The notes beneath the pieces were generated by a model. That model ran no database searches and was not told the DNA's origin. It was given only the letters and a program-made list of their open reading frames with translations. Below, one piece after another: positions 27,140 through 36,190 of a stretch of 40,664 bases of DNA (positions are counted from its first letter, which is position 1; each line of letters opens with the position of its first letter). A program made the translations under genes and the position numbers. This DNA comes from an uncultured Alphaproteobacteria bacterium (GTDB taxonomy: Bacteria > Pseudomonadota > Alphaproteobacteria > CAAHEQ01 > UBA3637), in assembly GCA_947627155.1 (NCBI GenBank), contig CANQUX010000015.1:1-40664 (forward strand), written 5' to 3'.

Positions 27140-27228
27140 ACTTTTTATTATATAATATCGATAAGCTTTTTGTAAAGAAATAAAAAAAATGATTGCAAAA
27201 AAAATAATTGTCGGTATTTTAAAAACAA

Positions 27229-28140
27229 ATGAAAAATAAAATAAACGGTTGGCTGATTATTGATAAGTCTGTTAATACGGGATCTACAAACGTTGTTTCC
27301 CGATTAAAAAGAATACTGCATCCCGAAAGAATCGGGCATGCCGGTACGTTGGATCCGTTGGCCACCGGTGTTTTGCCGATTGCGTTGGGCAGTGCAACCA
27401 AAACAATTCCGTTTGTGATGGACGGCAAAAAAACATATGTCTTTGAGGTGACATGGGGCGTGCAAACGGAAACGGATGATCGGGAGGGGGCCGTTATTTT
27501 CACTTCATCTTTGCGGCCGAGTCGGGAAGACGTGGAAAAAATCATTCCTTCTTTTACGGGAACGATTTTACAAACGCCGCCGGCATACAGTGCTTTAAAA
27601 GTAAACGGCAAACGGGCTTATTCTTTGGCGCGCAAAGGGCAGGAGGTTATCTTATCGGCACGCCCCGTTCAAATCGATTCGCTTCGCATTTTGTCACATA
27701 CGAATGAGGCAACCGTTTTTGAAGCGGTGTGCGGCAAAGGAACCTATATTCGCTCATTAGGGCGGGAAATGGGAGAAAAACTGGGTTGTTACGGTTTTAT
27801 TTCATCACTCAGGCGCACAAAATGCGGACCGTTCGATGTTAAAAATGCAATTTTACTTGAAAATTTTGAAAAAGAAGTTTATAATGGATCAAGTTTAAAT
27901 TTTATTCCGGTTTTAACCGCACTGGACGACATCTTGGTGCTGGCCGTAGAGCGGAAAGATTTAAACGCGTTGGCACACGGACAAGCAATCGGAATCGATT
28001 CGTTTTCGTCCGCCGAAAAAGAACGTTTAAGTCGATTAGCGCCGCAAAGCGTTGTCGGATTGGCGTTTGAAAGTCAACTGATCGCGTTGGCAAAATATGA
28101 AGAGGCGCACTTAAAGCCGTTTCGTGTTTTTGTCGATTAA
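27229..28140 (+). CDS. truB: tRNA pseudouridine-55 synthase TruB
   Basis: This 303-residue enzyme makes pseudouridine 55 in the T-loop of tRNAs. The N-terminal GWLIIDKS, catalytic Asp in [60 protein letters not shown] and [16 protein letters not shown] are visible, with a C-terminal PUA-like region (about 225-303). The ribosome binding site before the ATG is weak. rpsO follows after 29 bp and then pnp: the conserved truB-rpsO-pnp order. Confidence 0.96.
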   Translation: MKNKINGWLIIDKSVNTGSTNVVSRLKRILHPERIGHAGTLDPLATGVLPIALGSATKTIPFVMDGKKTYVFEVTWGVQTETDDREGAVIFTSSLRPSREDVEKIIPSFTGTILQTPPAYSALKVNGKRAYSLARKGQEVILSARPVQIDSLRILSHTNEATVFEAVCGKGTYIRSLGREMGEKLGCYGFISSLRRTKCGPFDVKNAILLENFEKEVYNGSSLNFIPVLTALDDILVLAVERKDLNALAHGQAIGIDSFSSAEKERLSRLAPQSVVGLAFESQLIALAKYEEAHLKPFRVFVD

Positions 28141-28169
28141 GTTTAATTTTTTATCGAAAGGAAAAAACG

Positions 28170-28439
28170 ATGTCGCTTTCAAAAGAAAAGAAACAACAAA
28201 TTGTTAAAGATTATGCTTTGCAAGCCGGAGATACGGGTTCACCGGAGGTTCAGGTTGCTGTTTTAACGGCAAAAATCGAATATTTGTCCGAACACATGAA
28301 AACCCATGCCAAAGATTTTCATTCCCGTCGCGGATTAATGAAAATGGTTTCTTCTCGTCGGCGTTTGTTGTCTTACTTAAAGAAAGAAAATGAAGAGCGT
28401 TATGCAACCTTAATTAAGAAATTGGGATTGCGTAAATAA
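28170..28439 (+). CDS. rpsO: 30S ribosomal protein S15
   Basis: This 89-residue protein binds 16S rRNA in the 30S platform. It is family length throughout: [35 protein letters not shown], then the rRNA-binding [31 protein letters not shown] precedes the ATG. It is followed by a strong hairpin and pnp. In many bacteria rpsO is autoregulated at its own leader; no clear pseudoknot was resolved here. Confidence 0.98.
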   Translation: MSLSKEKKQQIVKDYALQAGDTGSPEVQVAVLTAKIEYLSEHMKTHAKDFHSRRGLMKMVSSRRRLLSYLKKENEERYATLIKKLGLRK

Positions 28440-28446
28440 ATCTCCA

Positions 28447-28474
28447 AAGGGAGGTATCAAGGGATGCCTCCCTT
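28447..28474 (+). promoter_or_regulatory. Hairpin in the rpsO-pnp intergenic leader
   Basis: AAGGGAGGTATC (28447-28458) pairs with GATGCCTCCCTT over 12 bp (one G-U) around a 4-nt loop, with no T-run after it. In E. coli a long hairpin at this place is cut by RNase III and mediates PNPase autoregulation. The same role is inferred by position. Confidence 0.65.
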
Positions 28475-28500
28475 CAATTGTTTGTAGGAAGGAAAAGAAA

Positions 28501-30651
28501 ATGAGTATATTTACAACATATAAAAAAGAAATAGAATGGGGTGGAAAAACACTCTCGATTGAAACCGGTAAAATATCCCGGCAGGCTGACGGTGCCGTAA
28601 TTGTCAAATATGGCGATACGGTTGTTCATGCGGCAGTTTGCGCCAGCAAAAAAGAGCCTGATACTTTTGAAGATTTTATTCCGTTAACGGTCAATTACAT
28701 TGAAAAAAGTTATGCGGCAGGGCGTATTCCGGGCGGATTTTTTAAACGGGAAGGCAAGCCCTCCGAAGAAGAAATTTTAACCTCGCGCCTGATTGATCGT
28801 CCGATTCGGCCGTTGTTTGTGAAAGGCTTTAATAACGAAACGCAGGTAACGGCAACATTGTTAAGTTTTGATATGAAAACCCAGCCGGATATTGTGGCCA
28901 TGATTGCGGCTTCCGCAGCGCTCACCATTTCCGGATTGCCGTTTTTAGGCCCCATTGCCGGCGCTCGAATCGGCTATGTGAACGGCGAATATGTTTTAAA
29001 TCCCGATGTGGATGTGTTAAAATCCAGCCGATTAAATTTGGTTGTTGCCGGTACGCAGGAGGGTGTGTTAATGGTGGAATCGGAAGCGCAGGAGCTTTCC
29101 GAAGAAACCATGCTCGGTGCCGTTTCCTTCGGGCATGATTGCATTAAGCCCGTTATTCAAATGATTATCGAATTGGCGGAAATGTGTGCCAAAGAGCCGT
29201 GGGCCGTGAAAGAAGAACCGGCGGAATATGAAGTCGTGCGTAACGAAATTTCCGCACAATTGGGCGAAGAAATTAAGGCGGCTTATCACATTCACGAAAA
29301 GCAAAAACGGTTGTCCGCGTTAGATGAAATTCGGGAAAAAGCCAGAGCGTTGTTTGCCGATAAAGAAGCCGAAAGTGCCGTTTGCGATAAGGTGTTTCAT
29401 GAGTTGGAAGCCCGCACGGTGCGCGATATGGTGTTAGACACGGGCTTGCGCATTGACGGACGCGATACAAAAACCATTCGCGTTATTGAAACGGAAGTCG
29501 GTGTGTTACCGAAAACGCACGGTTCGGCCTTATTTACGCGCGGTGAAACGCAAGGCTTGGTTGTTGCCACGTTAGGTACGGGCGAAGATGAGCAGATTGT
29601 TGATTCTTTGGCGGGCGAATATAAAGAAACGTTTATGTTGCACTATAATTTCCCGCCGTTTTCCGTGGGTGAAGTCGGTCGAATCGGATCTCCGGGTCGG
29701 CGTGAAATCGGACACGGAAAATTGGCCTGGCGCGCCATTCACCCCATGTTGCCGAGCAAAGAAGAATTCCCTTATACCATTCGGGTTGTGTCGGAAATTA
29801 TGGAATCGAACGGTTCGTCATCAATGGCAACGGTTTGCGGTTCCACTTTGGCGTTAATGGATGCCGGCGTACCGATGAAAAAACCGGTGGCGGGTATTGC
29901 CATGGGCTTAATTAAGGAACAAGATAAATTTGTTGTTTTATCCGATATTTTGGGTGATGAAGACCATTTGGGCGATATGGACTTTAAAGTTGCCGGCACA
30001 AAAGACGGTGTAACCGCTTTGCAAATGGATATTAAAATCACCTCCATCACCAAAGAAATTATGGCACAGGCGTTGGCGCAGGCGCATGAAGGTCGTTTGT
30101 TCATTTTAGGCAAAATGGCCGAGTCTTTGGCAGCACCGCGGCCAACCATCAGCGAAAATGCTCCGCGTATTTTATCTTTGCAAATTGATAAAGAGAAAAT
30201 TCGGGATGTGATTGGTACCGGCGGCAAAGTCATTCGGGAAATTGTTGAAAAAACGGGTGCCAAAATTGATGTTGAAGAAGACGGAACCGTTCGTATTGCT
30301 TCCGTTTCCGGTGAAGCCGGCGAGCAAGCCTTAAAATGGATTAAAGGCATTGTGAGCGAACCGGAAATCGGTGCCGTTTATGACGGAACTGTTGTTAAAA
30401 TTATGGAATTCGGTGCCTTTGTGAACTTTATGGGTAATCGGGACGGACTGGTTCATGTGTCCGAAATTGCCCCGCATCGTGTTGAAAAAGTGACCGATGT
30501 TTTAAAAGAAGGCGATAAAGTTAAAGTCATTTGCATCGGTATTGATAACCGCGGCAAAATTAAATTGTCCATGAAGCGGGTTAATCAGGAAACGGGCGAA
30601 GAAATCCCGATGGAAGAAAAGCCCAAACATCATAAACCGGCAGCCGAATAA
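28501..30651 (+). CDS. pnp: Polyribonucleotide nucleotidyltransferase (PNPase)
   Basis: This 716-residue phosphorolytic 3'-5' exoribonuclease is a degradosome core and forms a trimer. Two RNase PH domains are visible: the first from [24 protein letters not shown], and the second with [22 protein letters not shown] and catalytic [19 protein letters not shown]. They are followed by a KH domain ([27 protein letters not shown]) and an S1 domain ([15 protein letters not shown]). The ribosome binding site is GGAAGGAAA. It ends with a strong terminator that is itself duplicated at 32.6 kb. Confidence 0.98.
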   Translation: MSIFTTYKKEIEWGGKTLSIETGKISRQADGAVIVKYGDTVVHAAVCASKKEPDTFEDFIPLTVNYIEKSYAAGRIPGGFFKREGKPSEEEILTSRLIDRPIRPLFVKGFNNETQVTATLLSFDMKTQPDIVAMIAASAALTISGLPFLGPIAGARIGYVNGEYVLNPDVDVLKSSRLNLVVAGTQEGVLMVESEAQELSEETMLGAVSFGHDCIKPVIQMIIELAEMCAKEPWAVKEEPAEYEVVRNEISAQLGEEIKAAYHIHEKQKRLSALDEIREKARALFADKEAESAVCDKVFHELEARTVRDMVLDTGLRIDGRDTKTIRVIETEVGVLPKTHGSALFTRGETQGLVVATLGTGEDEQIVDSLAGEYKETFMLHYNFPPFSVGEVGRIGSPGRREIGHGKLAWRAIHPMLPSKEEFPYTIRVVSEIMESNGSSSMATVCGSTLALMDAGVPMKKPVAGIAMGLIKEQDKFVVLSDILGDEDHLGDMDFKVAGTKDGVTALQMDIKITSITKEIMAQALAQAHEGRLFILGKMAESLAAPRPTISENAPRILSLQIDKEKIRDVIGTGGKVIREIVEKTGAKIDVEEDGTVRIASVSGEAGEQALKWIKGIVSEPEIGAVYDGTVVKIMEFGAFVNFMGNRDGLVHVSEIAPHRVEKVTDVLKEGDKVKVICIGIDNRGKIKLSMKRVNQETGEEIPMEEKPKHHKPAAE

Positions 30652-30658
30652 TTGCTGT

Positions 30659-30703
30659 CGATAAAATCTGAAAAAGGCTGCTTTTTAAGGCAGCCTTTTT
30701 TAT
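30659..30703 (+). repeat. pnp terminator, left copy of a 45-bp direct repeat
   Basis: The stem AAAAAGGCTGC/GCAGCCTTTTT (30671-30700) ends pnp. The whole 45 bp from CGATAAAATCTG to the final TAT is identical to 32554-32598, bracketing the RNA-pilin block. A related sequence is at 37086-37118. Confidence 0.85.
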
Positions 30704-30760
30704 GACGGGATAAAATTTTATTTTTTTTAGGAATGGTGACTATATCCGTTTTCTTTCTTC

Positions 30761-30815
30761 TTTTCGGCGGGAAGTGCCGGCTCGTGGAACGTGAGCCGGC
30801 GCGGTGTGCCGAAAA
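30761..30815 (+). repeat. Compound palindrome, family A
   Basis: Outer stem TTTTCGGC/GCCGAAAA, inner hairpin GCCGGCTC...GAGCCGGC. It is the same inner module as 39635-39689. Confidence 0.75.
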
Positions 30816-30846
30816 TAAGAAAAATAAATAATGCTGTTTTTTCTGC

Positions 30847-30875
30847 TTGACATTGGTATGAAAAGCTTTTATTCT
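30847..30875 (+). promoter_or_regulatory. Promoter of the structured RNA
   Basis: TTGACA (30847-30852), 17-bp spacer, TATTCT (30870-30875). The start is expected near 30882. Confidence 0.7.
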
Positions 30876-30881
30876 GGAGGC

Positions 30882-31090
30882 AAGGCAAGTGATGTGTGCC
30901 CCGAGGTGTGACAACCTCTCTTACTGTATCCTTGAAAAAGGATAAATATTACTCTCTTTTGACTGTGTGTCAAAGGAAAAGTAGGTCAAGTGGCCGGAAG
31001 GTAGTAAAATAAGCCTTTTGGTCAATATACTGCACTATATCAGTAAGATAGTTGTCAACTTCCGGTCGCCTCTCATCAAGGCGATTTTTT
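30882..31090 (+). ncRNA. Structured RNA or leader of unknown family (about 209 nt)
   Basis: It runs from a good promoter to an intrinsic terminator (TCGCCT 31066-31071 / AGGCGA 31079-31084, six T). Internal hairpins are GAGGT/ACCTC (near 30903-30918), ATCCTT/AAGGAT (30929-30943), CTTTTGAC/GTCAAAGG (near 30956-30977) and TACTG/CAGTA (near 31027-31045). CCGGAAG (30994-31000) pairs at distance with CTTCCGG (31059-31065), directly next to the terminator stem. The terminator ends 16 nt before the pilin ATG, so this is either a stand-alone small RNA or a leader with an attenuator. It does not match the 6S, SRP, tmRNA or c-di-GMP riboswitch motifs I know. Its 3' end recurs at position 1. Confidence 0.6.
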
Positions 31091-31106
31091 CATAAAGGAA
31101 GCGAAA

Positions 31107-32234
31107 ATGACAAACAAAAGAAAGCAGTTAAAACAAATTCAAAATCAAGCACAAGACGGGCGTTCAATGGTTGAAATGCTTGGCGTTTTAGCTATTATCG
31201 GCGTTATTTCACTTGGTGGCATTGCGGGATATAGATTAGCAATGAATCATTATCAGGCGAATCAAGTTGCCCACGAATTGAATATGATGCGTACCGATGC
31301 GCAGGTAAAAATTGCCCAAGGGACGGAAAAATTAACGCTGGGCAGCCCTTATGATGATCATAAAATCAATTTTAACGACTATAAAACGAACTTTGATTGT
31401 GCTTTGGCCAATGAAGAAGAAGTTATACTCAATGATGTTTCCTGTTATGCCGCGAACGCTTATTATATAGAATTGCAAGAGATTCCCGAAGATGTGTGTC
31501 AACCGCTGGCACGCCTGATTAACGGCATGGATAATTTAATTGATTTTTATGTAAACGAATCTGATGCGGAAGGAGTAGGAAAAGACACTTGCGATGAAGG
31601 AAACAACACATTAACGGCAATTTTCGGCGCCGATTCGGATTCGAACGCCATTAAATGCGATGATGCCGACGAATGCCCCGAAAACTTGCCTGTTTGTCTT
31701 AACCATATGTGTGTGGAGTGCGAAACGAAAGCTCAATGTTCGGCAAGGGGAAAAGATCCCTATTGTGATGAAGAAACACATCGTTGCGATTGTCCTGACG
31801 GGGGAACATATCAAAATGAATATAACGCTTGCGTGATTGATGTTGAAACAAAATTTTTCATTACACCGAATCCGTCATGCACTAAAATAACACCCCGACC
31901 GTTTGGCCCTTATAAACATTCTTATGAAATTTGGGGACATGGAACAATTGATGATTTTCTTCTTTTATATTTAAATAAAGAGGGTCCGGAAGATACATCT
32001 GATGTAACAAAATGTAACAGTGGTTATGATGCCATAAGACACGGTTGCGGTGACTCTAAAAGAGATTTCTGTCCTGATTTTAAATTGTGGGATTTAAAAG
32101 CGGGTGATTATGGAAATTTAGTTGTGGGTGATCCTGTTACATGGGGTAGTTGGGGTATTGGTTGGGTTGATGAAACAGAGGGCAAACCGCACCGAAATGA
32201 TGGCAAGATTTGGTTGATTTTAAAAGATGAATGA
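31107..32234 (+). CDS. Type IV pilin-like protein with a distinct C-terminal domain
   Basis: This 375-residue protein has an 18-residue leader ending QDG, then RSMVE (Glu +5) and a hydrophobic helix to about 43. The region to about 180 is homologous to the other pilins (NHYQANQVAHELNMMRTDAQVKIAQG). A short Cys-rich part (about 185-240) follows, then a C-terminal domain (about 245-375) unrelated to the lectin-like or vWA modules: IWGHGTIDDFLLLYLNKEG, GDPVTWGSWGIGWVDE, ending IWLILKDE. I do not recognise it; it is probably another tip module. The ribosome binding site is AAAGGAAG. Unlike the other pilins, it lacks the inverted-repeat element and sits directly behind the structured RNA's terminator. 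Confidence 0.85.
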   Translation: MTNKRKQLKQIQNQAQDGRSMVEMLGVLAIIGVISLGGIAGYRLAMNHYQANQVAHELNMMRTDAQVKIAQGTEKLTLGSPYDDHKINFNDYKTNFDCALANEEEVILNDVSCYAANAYYIELQEIPEDVCQPLARLINGMDNLIDFYVNESDAEGVGKDTCDEGNNTLTAIFGADSDSNAIKCDDADECPENLPVCLNHMCVECETKAQCSARGKDPYCDEETHRCDCPDGGTYQNEYNACVIDVETKFFITPNPSCTKITPRPFGPYKHSYEIWGHGTIDDFLLLYLNKEGPEDTSDVTKCNSGYDAIRHGCGDSKRDFCPDFKLWDLKAGDYGNLVVGDPVTWGSWGIGWVDETEGKPHRNDGKIWLILKDE

Positions 32235-32298
32235 AACATTCGATTGCATCTTTTGAAAAACAACCAATCGAAAAAGTTTTGACAAATACTCTCTTAAT

Positions 32299-32330
32299 TT
32301 GCGCTGCTCCGCACCCGCCGAGAATGAGAG
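32299..32330 (-). repeat. Truncated compound palindrome, family B
   Basis: GCGCTGCTCCGC...GCCGAGAATGAG is the right part of the family B unit seen complete at 39347-39407. Confidence 0.5.
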
Positions 32331-32364
32331 ATAAAAACACAATTTCCGTTTCCAGCCTTTCATA

Positions 32365-32419
32365 TTTTCGGCACATCGCGCCGGCGCATATTCCACGCGC
32401 CGACACTTTCCGCCGAAAA
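32365..32419 (-). repeat. Compound palindrome, family A, reverse orientation
   Basis: TTTTCGGC/GCCGAAAA outer stem with an inner GCGCCGGCGC...GCGCGCCG module, after the fourth pilin gene. Confidence 0.7.
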
Positions 32420-32501
32420 TAAGAGAAAATCGAATATATCCCCTCTAAAAAATAAATTATCATCAGTCGGAAATTAAGAAAAAGTGCCGAATTTTACCCT
32501 T

Positions 32502-32558
32502 CCCCCTATCGGCCCATAGCGGAGCGGCACTTTCGGCAGTGCACCACTTCCGCCGATA
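32502..32558 (-). repeat. Hybrid compound palindrome (family C outer stem, other inner stem)
   Basis: The outer stem TATCGGC/GCCGATA is as in family C, but the inner part contains GGAGCGGCAC and GTGC, as in family B. It suggests inner-module exchange. Confidence 0.55.
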
Positions 32559-32598
32559 AAATCTGAAAAAGGCTGCTTTTTAAGGCAGCCTTTTTTAT
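32554..32598. repeat. Right copy of the 45-bp direct repeat and terminator
   Basis: Identical to 30659-30703. It acts as a bidirectional terminator between the fourth pilin block and the convergent CsgG-like gene. Confidence 0.85.
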
Positions 32599-32614
32599 TT
32601 CAAGCAACAATTTT

Positions 32615-33769
32615 TTAATTAAGCGGTAAAGCATAATTAACCGATTGTACCGGCTGTGTTCTTTTTCTTTGAGGCGCTGACGGAATTGCTTTCGGAGCGG
32701 GTGTGTAATCCGGAAAAATATCCGTGAGCAACTTTTCCGATGCTTCTTTAATGGCTTGACTGAACAGTAATTCTTCAACTGCCGAACATGATGAAAAAGC
32801 ACTTTCTTTACGGAATGTTTTTTCAACCGAATCGGCAGAAATAATTTCCATTGTTGCCGTTTCCAACAGTCTGTATGAAATTTTTACTTTGGCGGAAGCC
32901 GAATAATTTGTTTCTCCCGTCAATGCAATATAATCTCTTGTTTGAGAGGCTGAAAAATGATCGATATTTCCAACCAAAATATAATCAGCCGGAACAATAT
33001 TTCGAAGGCTTGTTTTGTTTTCTGCCAATGTCATATTATCGGTAATTAAAGCAATTTCATCGGCATAATTATCAAAATTATTTCTATCAACCATATTAAA
33101 TTTGTGACTGGGTGTTAAGTGCTCAATAAAGGCATTGGAAATAAGAGTGTTTATTTCATTCAAATTTAGGGCTTGCCCCAAGCAGGTAAATTTTTTTGTT
33201 GTTTTAAACGGCAATACGGCCAAAGAATAATCGGCTTTTTTTTTCAATCTTTTAGATTTGTAATCATGCGAATCATAAACATCTTCTTTAATAATAAGCG
33301 CATTGATTTTTACCTGATGTTTGCCGTTTAATTGGGTATGTTCAACAACTTCATAGGAAGAAACAACACCTTGATATTGTGCGGGAATATATTTCGAGTT
33401 ATCTTGAACGCCTGTGGTTATCTTTTCCGTTTCGCTTGCATTGCTTTCGGCCTGTATTAAAATATCTCCTTGAATATTTCCGTTTCTTTTCACGCCGTCA
33501 TCATTTACGGAAACATCAGCAAAAGAACTTCCTTGCACGAAAGCGTTTGCCGAATTGTTTTTTTCACGGGCCACATAGGCAGAGGCATCAATTTTATGCA
33601 AGCCGTTTCGAGAAACGGAAACAGCACTTGTTTGTCTGACGGCATTTTCAACCGCATTTAAAACAGCCCAGTCATAATCTTCTCCTTCACCGAAAGCCGA
33701 GACAACAATTTCTTTGGCAGTGGCCGAGAATGATATTGACAGGATTAAAGCGAATAATAATTTTTTCAT
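32615..33769 (-). CDS. CsgG-like exported protein
   Basis: This 384-residue protein has a Sec signal peptide (about 1-18, ending ATA) without a lipobox. From about 180 the pattern LAVLPFKTTKKF...LISNAFIEHLTPSHKFNMVDRNNF...VPADYILVGNIDHF resembles the CsgG/LpoB-type periplasmic domain. The N-terminal 170 residues (EIVVSAFGEGEDYDWAVLNAVENAVRQ) are typical of proteins found beside such genes. A Pro-rich C-terminus (about 355-375) may contact other envelope parts. It is last in a four-gene envelope operon, 15 bp after lpoB. A pore function is not shown by sequence. Confidence 0.75.
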   Translation of the reverse strand: MKKLLFALILSISFSATAKEIVVSAFGEGEDYDWAVLNAVENAVRQTSAVSVSRNGLHKIDASAYVAREKNNSANAFVQGSSFADVSVNDDGVKRNGNIQGDILIQAESNASETEKITTGVQDNSKYIPAQYQGVVSSYEVVEHTQLNGKHQVKINALIIKEDVYDSHDYKSKRLKKKADYSLAVLPFKTTKKFTCLGQALNLNEINTLISNAFIEHLTPSHKFNMVDRNNFDNYADEIALITDNMTLAENKTSLRNIVPADYILVGNIDHFSASQTRDYIALTGETNYSASAKVKISYRLLETATMEIISADSVEKTFRKESAFSSCSAVEELLFSQAIKEASEKLLTDIFPDYTPAPKAIPSAPQRKRTQPVQSVNYALPLN

Positions 33770-33784
33770 AATGTTTTCCTTTCA

Positions 33785-34378
33785 CTACCACGTCATGGTA
33801 TTTTTATCGGCTATTTTTTTAATTTTCTTTTCACCCTCCCAAATGGTTAACCCGTTGGATAATTCGGTAATGGATAAAGAAAAACGATATTCAATTCTTT
33901 TCTTACCTGAAACGGTAAATTCTCTTTGTGTGATTTTTCCGGACAAGCTTAATTCCGGTGCCGCCAAAGAAGCTTTTTTTCTGACATTGGCCTGATTAAA
34001 TTCTCCGGATTTTCTTAATTGGGAACTTGCCATAACCATATTATCTTCTTGAAAAGCCGTTACGCGAACTTTTCCGCTTTTCATAAGCGCAATTCGAATG
34101 GATTTGGATAATTCATCGACATCAATGCGTTGCATGGTATCATTTTCAATACGGGAAATAATTAAAATATAAGGTTGCCCGTTGGGTTTGCTTAATGTGC
34201 CCATATCCAACATATCTTGAATCATGGCATTGGAGGCTTCTTCAAAATCACGTCCCTCTAATGCCGCTGCACGTTCGGTTGAATCATTTTCTTCATCAAT
34301 CAGTTGCGTTTCGGTTGCACAGCCGTTTAAAGTAAAAGCCAAAGCCAAGCAACAAAATAATTTCACATAATTTTTCAT
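33785..34378 (-). CDS. lpoB: LpoB-like penicillin-binding-protein activator lipoprotein
   Basis: This 197-residue protein has a lipoprotein signal ending LNGC (Cys about 19). The core matches LpoB: SNAMIQDMLDMG, PYILIISRIENDTMQRIDVDELSKSIRIALMKSGKVRV and the ELSLSGKI...YRFSLSITELSNGLTIWEGEKKIKK ending. In Enterobacteria LpoB is an outer-membrane lipoprotein that reaches through peptidoglycan to activate PBP1b. LpoB is best known in Gammaproteobacteria, so its presence beside YcfL and COG3014 here suggests transfer of the whole operon. The ribosome binding site is AAAGGATC. Confidence 0.85.
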   Translation of the reverse strand: MKNYVKLFCCLALAFTLNGCATETQLIDEENDSTERAAALEGRDFEEASNAMIQDMLDMGTLSKPNGQPYILIISRIENDTMQRIDVDELSKSIRIALMKSGKVRVTAFQEDNMVMASSQLRKSGEFNQANVRKKASLAAPELSLSGKITQREFTVSGKKRIEYRFSLSITELSNGLTIWEGEKKIKKIADKNTMTW

Positions 34379-34399
34379 ATTAAAGATCCTTTCTGATGT

Positions 34400-34777
34400 T
34401 TATTCAATAATTCCGTTGCCGATATCATCGGTAATGTAAACTTTATAGGCAACGGCTCGTTTTGAAGGTGCTGCCGCATTCCAGAAAAATTCGACATTCT
34501 TTCGCAGATTAACCTTTTTCCAACGAGATAATCCGGTGGAAATTTTCATACCGTTCGAATCAAACCATTCAAATTTATAATAAACAGATTGATTAGAGGC
34601 CGCGGTTCCGGAAATTTGAGCTAAAATCTGACCGTCTCTTTCGCGAATGCGGCTTTGTGTGTTAACAGCCGAAAGATTGACCCCCGAATCAACGGAAATT
34701 TTTTCATGATCATATTCTAACGGTGTTGCACAAGCACCTAAAAATAAAAACACACTGAATAAAATTATTTTTTTCAT
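34400..34777 (-). CDS. ycfL: YcfL-like lipoprotein
   Basis: This 125-residue protein has a lipobox LFLGAC (Cys 15). The body has the YcfL (DUF1425) pattern: ISGTAASNQSVYYKFEWFDSNGMKISTGLSRWKKVNLRKN followed by AYKVYITDD. Its function is unknown, but the gene is usually next to lpoB. Spacing is 21 bp to lpoB and 12 bp from the upstream gene, so it is part of one transcript. Confidence 0.8.
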   Translation of the reverse strand: MKKIILFSVFLFLGACATPLEYDHEKISVDSGVNLSAVNTQSRIRERDGQILAQISGTAASNQSVYYKFEWFDSNGMKISTGLSRWKKVNLRKNVEFFWNAAAPSKRAVAYKVYITDDIGNGIIE

Positions 34778-34789
34778 ATTTTTTATCCT

Positions 34790-36190
34790 TTATAAATCAA
34801 TAACTTGAATAACCGGCGCGGATTCTTTTGTCGGCACCCGAACATATATAACGGAATGATTGTTTTCCGGAACTTTAACCTGATAGTTTCGTCCGCCGAT
34901 GGTTAGAGTTAAATTTGAACCGGCTTTATTGATTTTAGCCAATTGTACGTTTTTCGGCAAACTGTACCAGCTGCGCGTATCGGCTCCGGCAGTTGCAACG
35001 GAATAGGTTGCCATGGCAATACCGCCCAAATCGCCCAGTTTGTTTTGCATGACAGCTTGCGCAACGGTTTGCAAAGTTAATTTTGTTACGGCTTTCGTAA
35101 CGATAATCGGTAATTTTTTCTTAAATTCGGCAATAAAAATATTATCAATATCTGCCAACAATTCTGTTTTCACCTGTTGTGTGCCGTTTGATACGGAAAT
35201 ATTTTGATAAGCTGCTTCTCTTTCTTGCGGATAAGGCAAAGCCAACGAAGCTGTTTTAACATTGTTTGTTGCAATAAAGACAGGTAAATCTATCCGAAAT
35301 TCTTTAAAATTGGCAACCAATCCGTTTTCAAAAATAACCCATGCGGTCGGATTTAAATTGCTTTGTTTTTGAGCGGCTAAATTATTGGCCTGAGCTAAAT
35401 CGTGCTTAACAAAACGATTGTTTTGAACCATACCCGAAACACGCTTTAAATAATTTGAAGCCGTTTCATAATCACTGCCGGAATGCCCGTTTGTCATTAA
35501 ATATAATCCGCTCATATAGGTTATGTAAGGATTAACAAAGTTAGCATATCCGTGCCATCTTTCAAACTCTTTATAATTATTTAAGACATTTAAAATATTT
35601 TTATTATTAACAGCTTGTGCCTCTTTTTGTATTTGCATCATATCTTTAACGGTTTCTTCTTTTTGCTTTTGAATTTCTTTATTGAATTCTTCCACGGCCT
35701 TTTGCTGGACGGCATAGGCTCTGTTGACTTGAATTTTTGCTTCATCTTTATTGTTTTGCGCCAAGGCATTCAGAAGCGTATATGAATGTAAATAAATTCC
35801 GTCCATAATCATCGGGTTATAATCTGTAAGACTTGCATTTGCCGCTACTTCAACGGCACTTCTTGCTAAACCGAGGGATTCGAGATCTTCTTGAATTTGT
35901 TCCGAGGCATTTTCAAAAAATTTATCGGATATTTCCTGTTTTTGAGCTAAAAATAAAGCCGTTCCGCCGTTTAATTGCTCATCAATATTAAAATCATCAG
36001 GCTGTATATCATCGGCAGACATATCACACATACCGCTCTTTTCTAAAACTTTATCGGCGGCAGCACAATAATCGGCTTGATTATAGGCTTTTTGAAATTC
36101 GGAAAATTTCATTTTATTGGCTGTACCGCAGCCGGTTATTGTTGCGGATAACATAATTGTCAGAAAAATATTTAAAGAACTTTCACGCAT
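34790..36190 (-). CDS. COG3014-family lipoprotein
   Basis: This 466-residue protein has a lipoprotein signal ending TITGC (Cys about 21). The N-terminal part is helical and TPR-like (AYNQADYCAAADKVLEKSGM; GGTALFLAQKQ), with a coiled coil around 165-200 (EEFNKEIQKQKEETVKDMMQIQKEAQ). The C-terminal domain contains LPVFIATNN, TRSWYSLPKNVQLAKI and YVRVPTKE. This matches the family that sits beside ycfL and lpoB in some Gammaproteobacteria. The role is unknown, presumably in the envelope. GGAGG precedes the ATG. It is first in the operon; a TATAAT-like -10 is on the minus strand at 36242-36247. Confidence 0.75.
   Translation of the reverse strand: MRESSLNIFLTIMLSATITGCGTANKMKFSEFQKAYNQADYCAAADKVLEKSGMCDMSADDIQPDDFNIDEQLNGGTALFLAQKQEISDKFFENASEQIQEDLESLGLARSAVEVAANASLTDYNPMIMDGIYLHSYTLLNALAQNNKDEAKIQVNRAYAVQQKAVEEFNKEIQKQKEETVKDMMQIQKEAQAVNNKNILNVLNNYKEFERWHGYANFVNPYITYMSGLYLMTNGHSGSDYETASNYLKRVSGMVQNNRFVKHDLAQANNLAAQKQSNLNPTAWVIFENGLVANFKEFRIDLPVFIATNNVKTASLALPYPQEREAAYQNISVSNGTQQVKTELLADIDNIFIAEFKKKLPIIVTKAVTKLTLQTVAQAVMQNKLGDLGGIAMATYSVATAGADTRSWYSLPKNVQLAKINKAGSNLTLTIGGRNYQVKVPENNHSVIYVRVPTKESAPVIQVIDL

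Noticed and set aside
30882-31090. SRP RNA, 6S RNA, tmRNA or c-di-GMP-I riboswitch
   Set aside because: GGCCGGAAGGTAG resembles the SRP tetraloop region, but the asymmetric-loop bases do not fit. The conserved cores of the others are not found.
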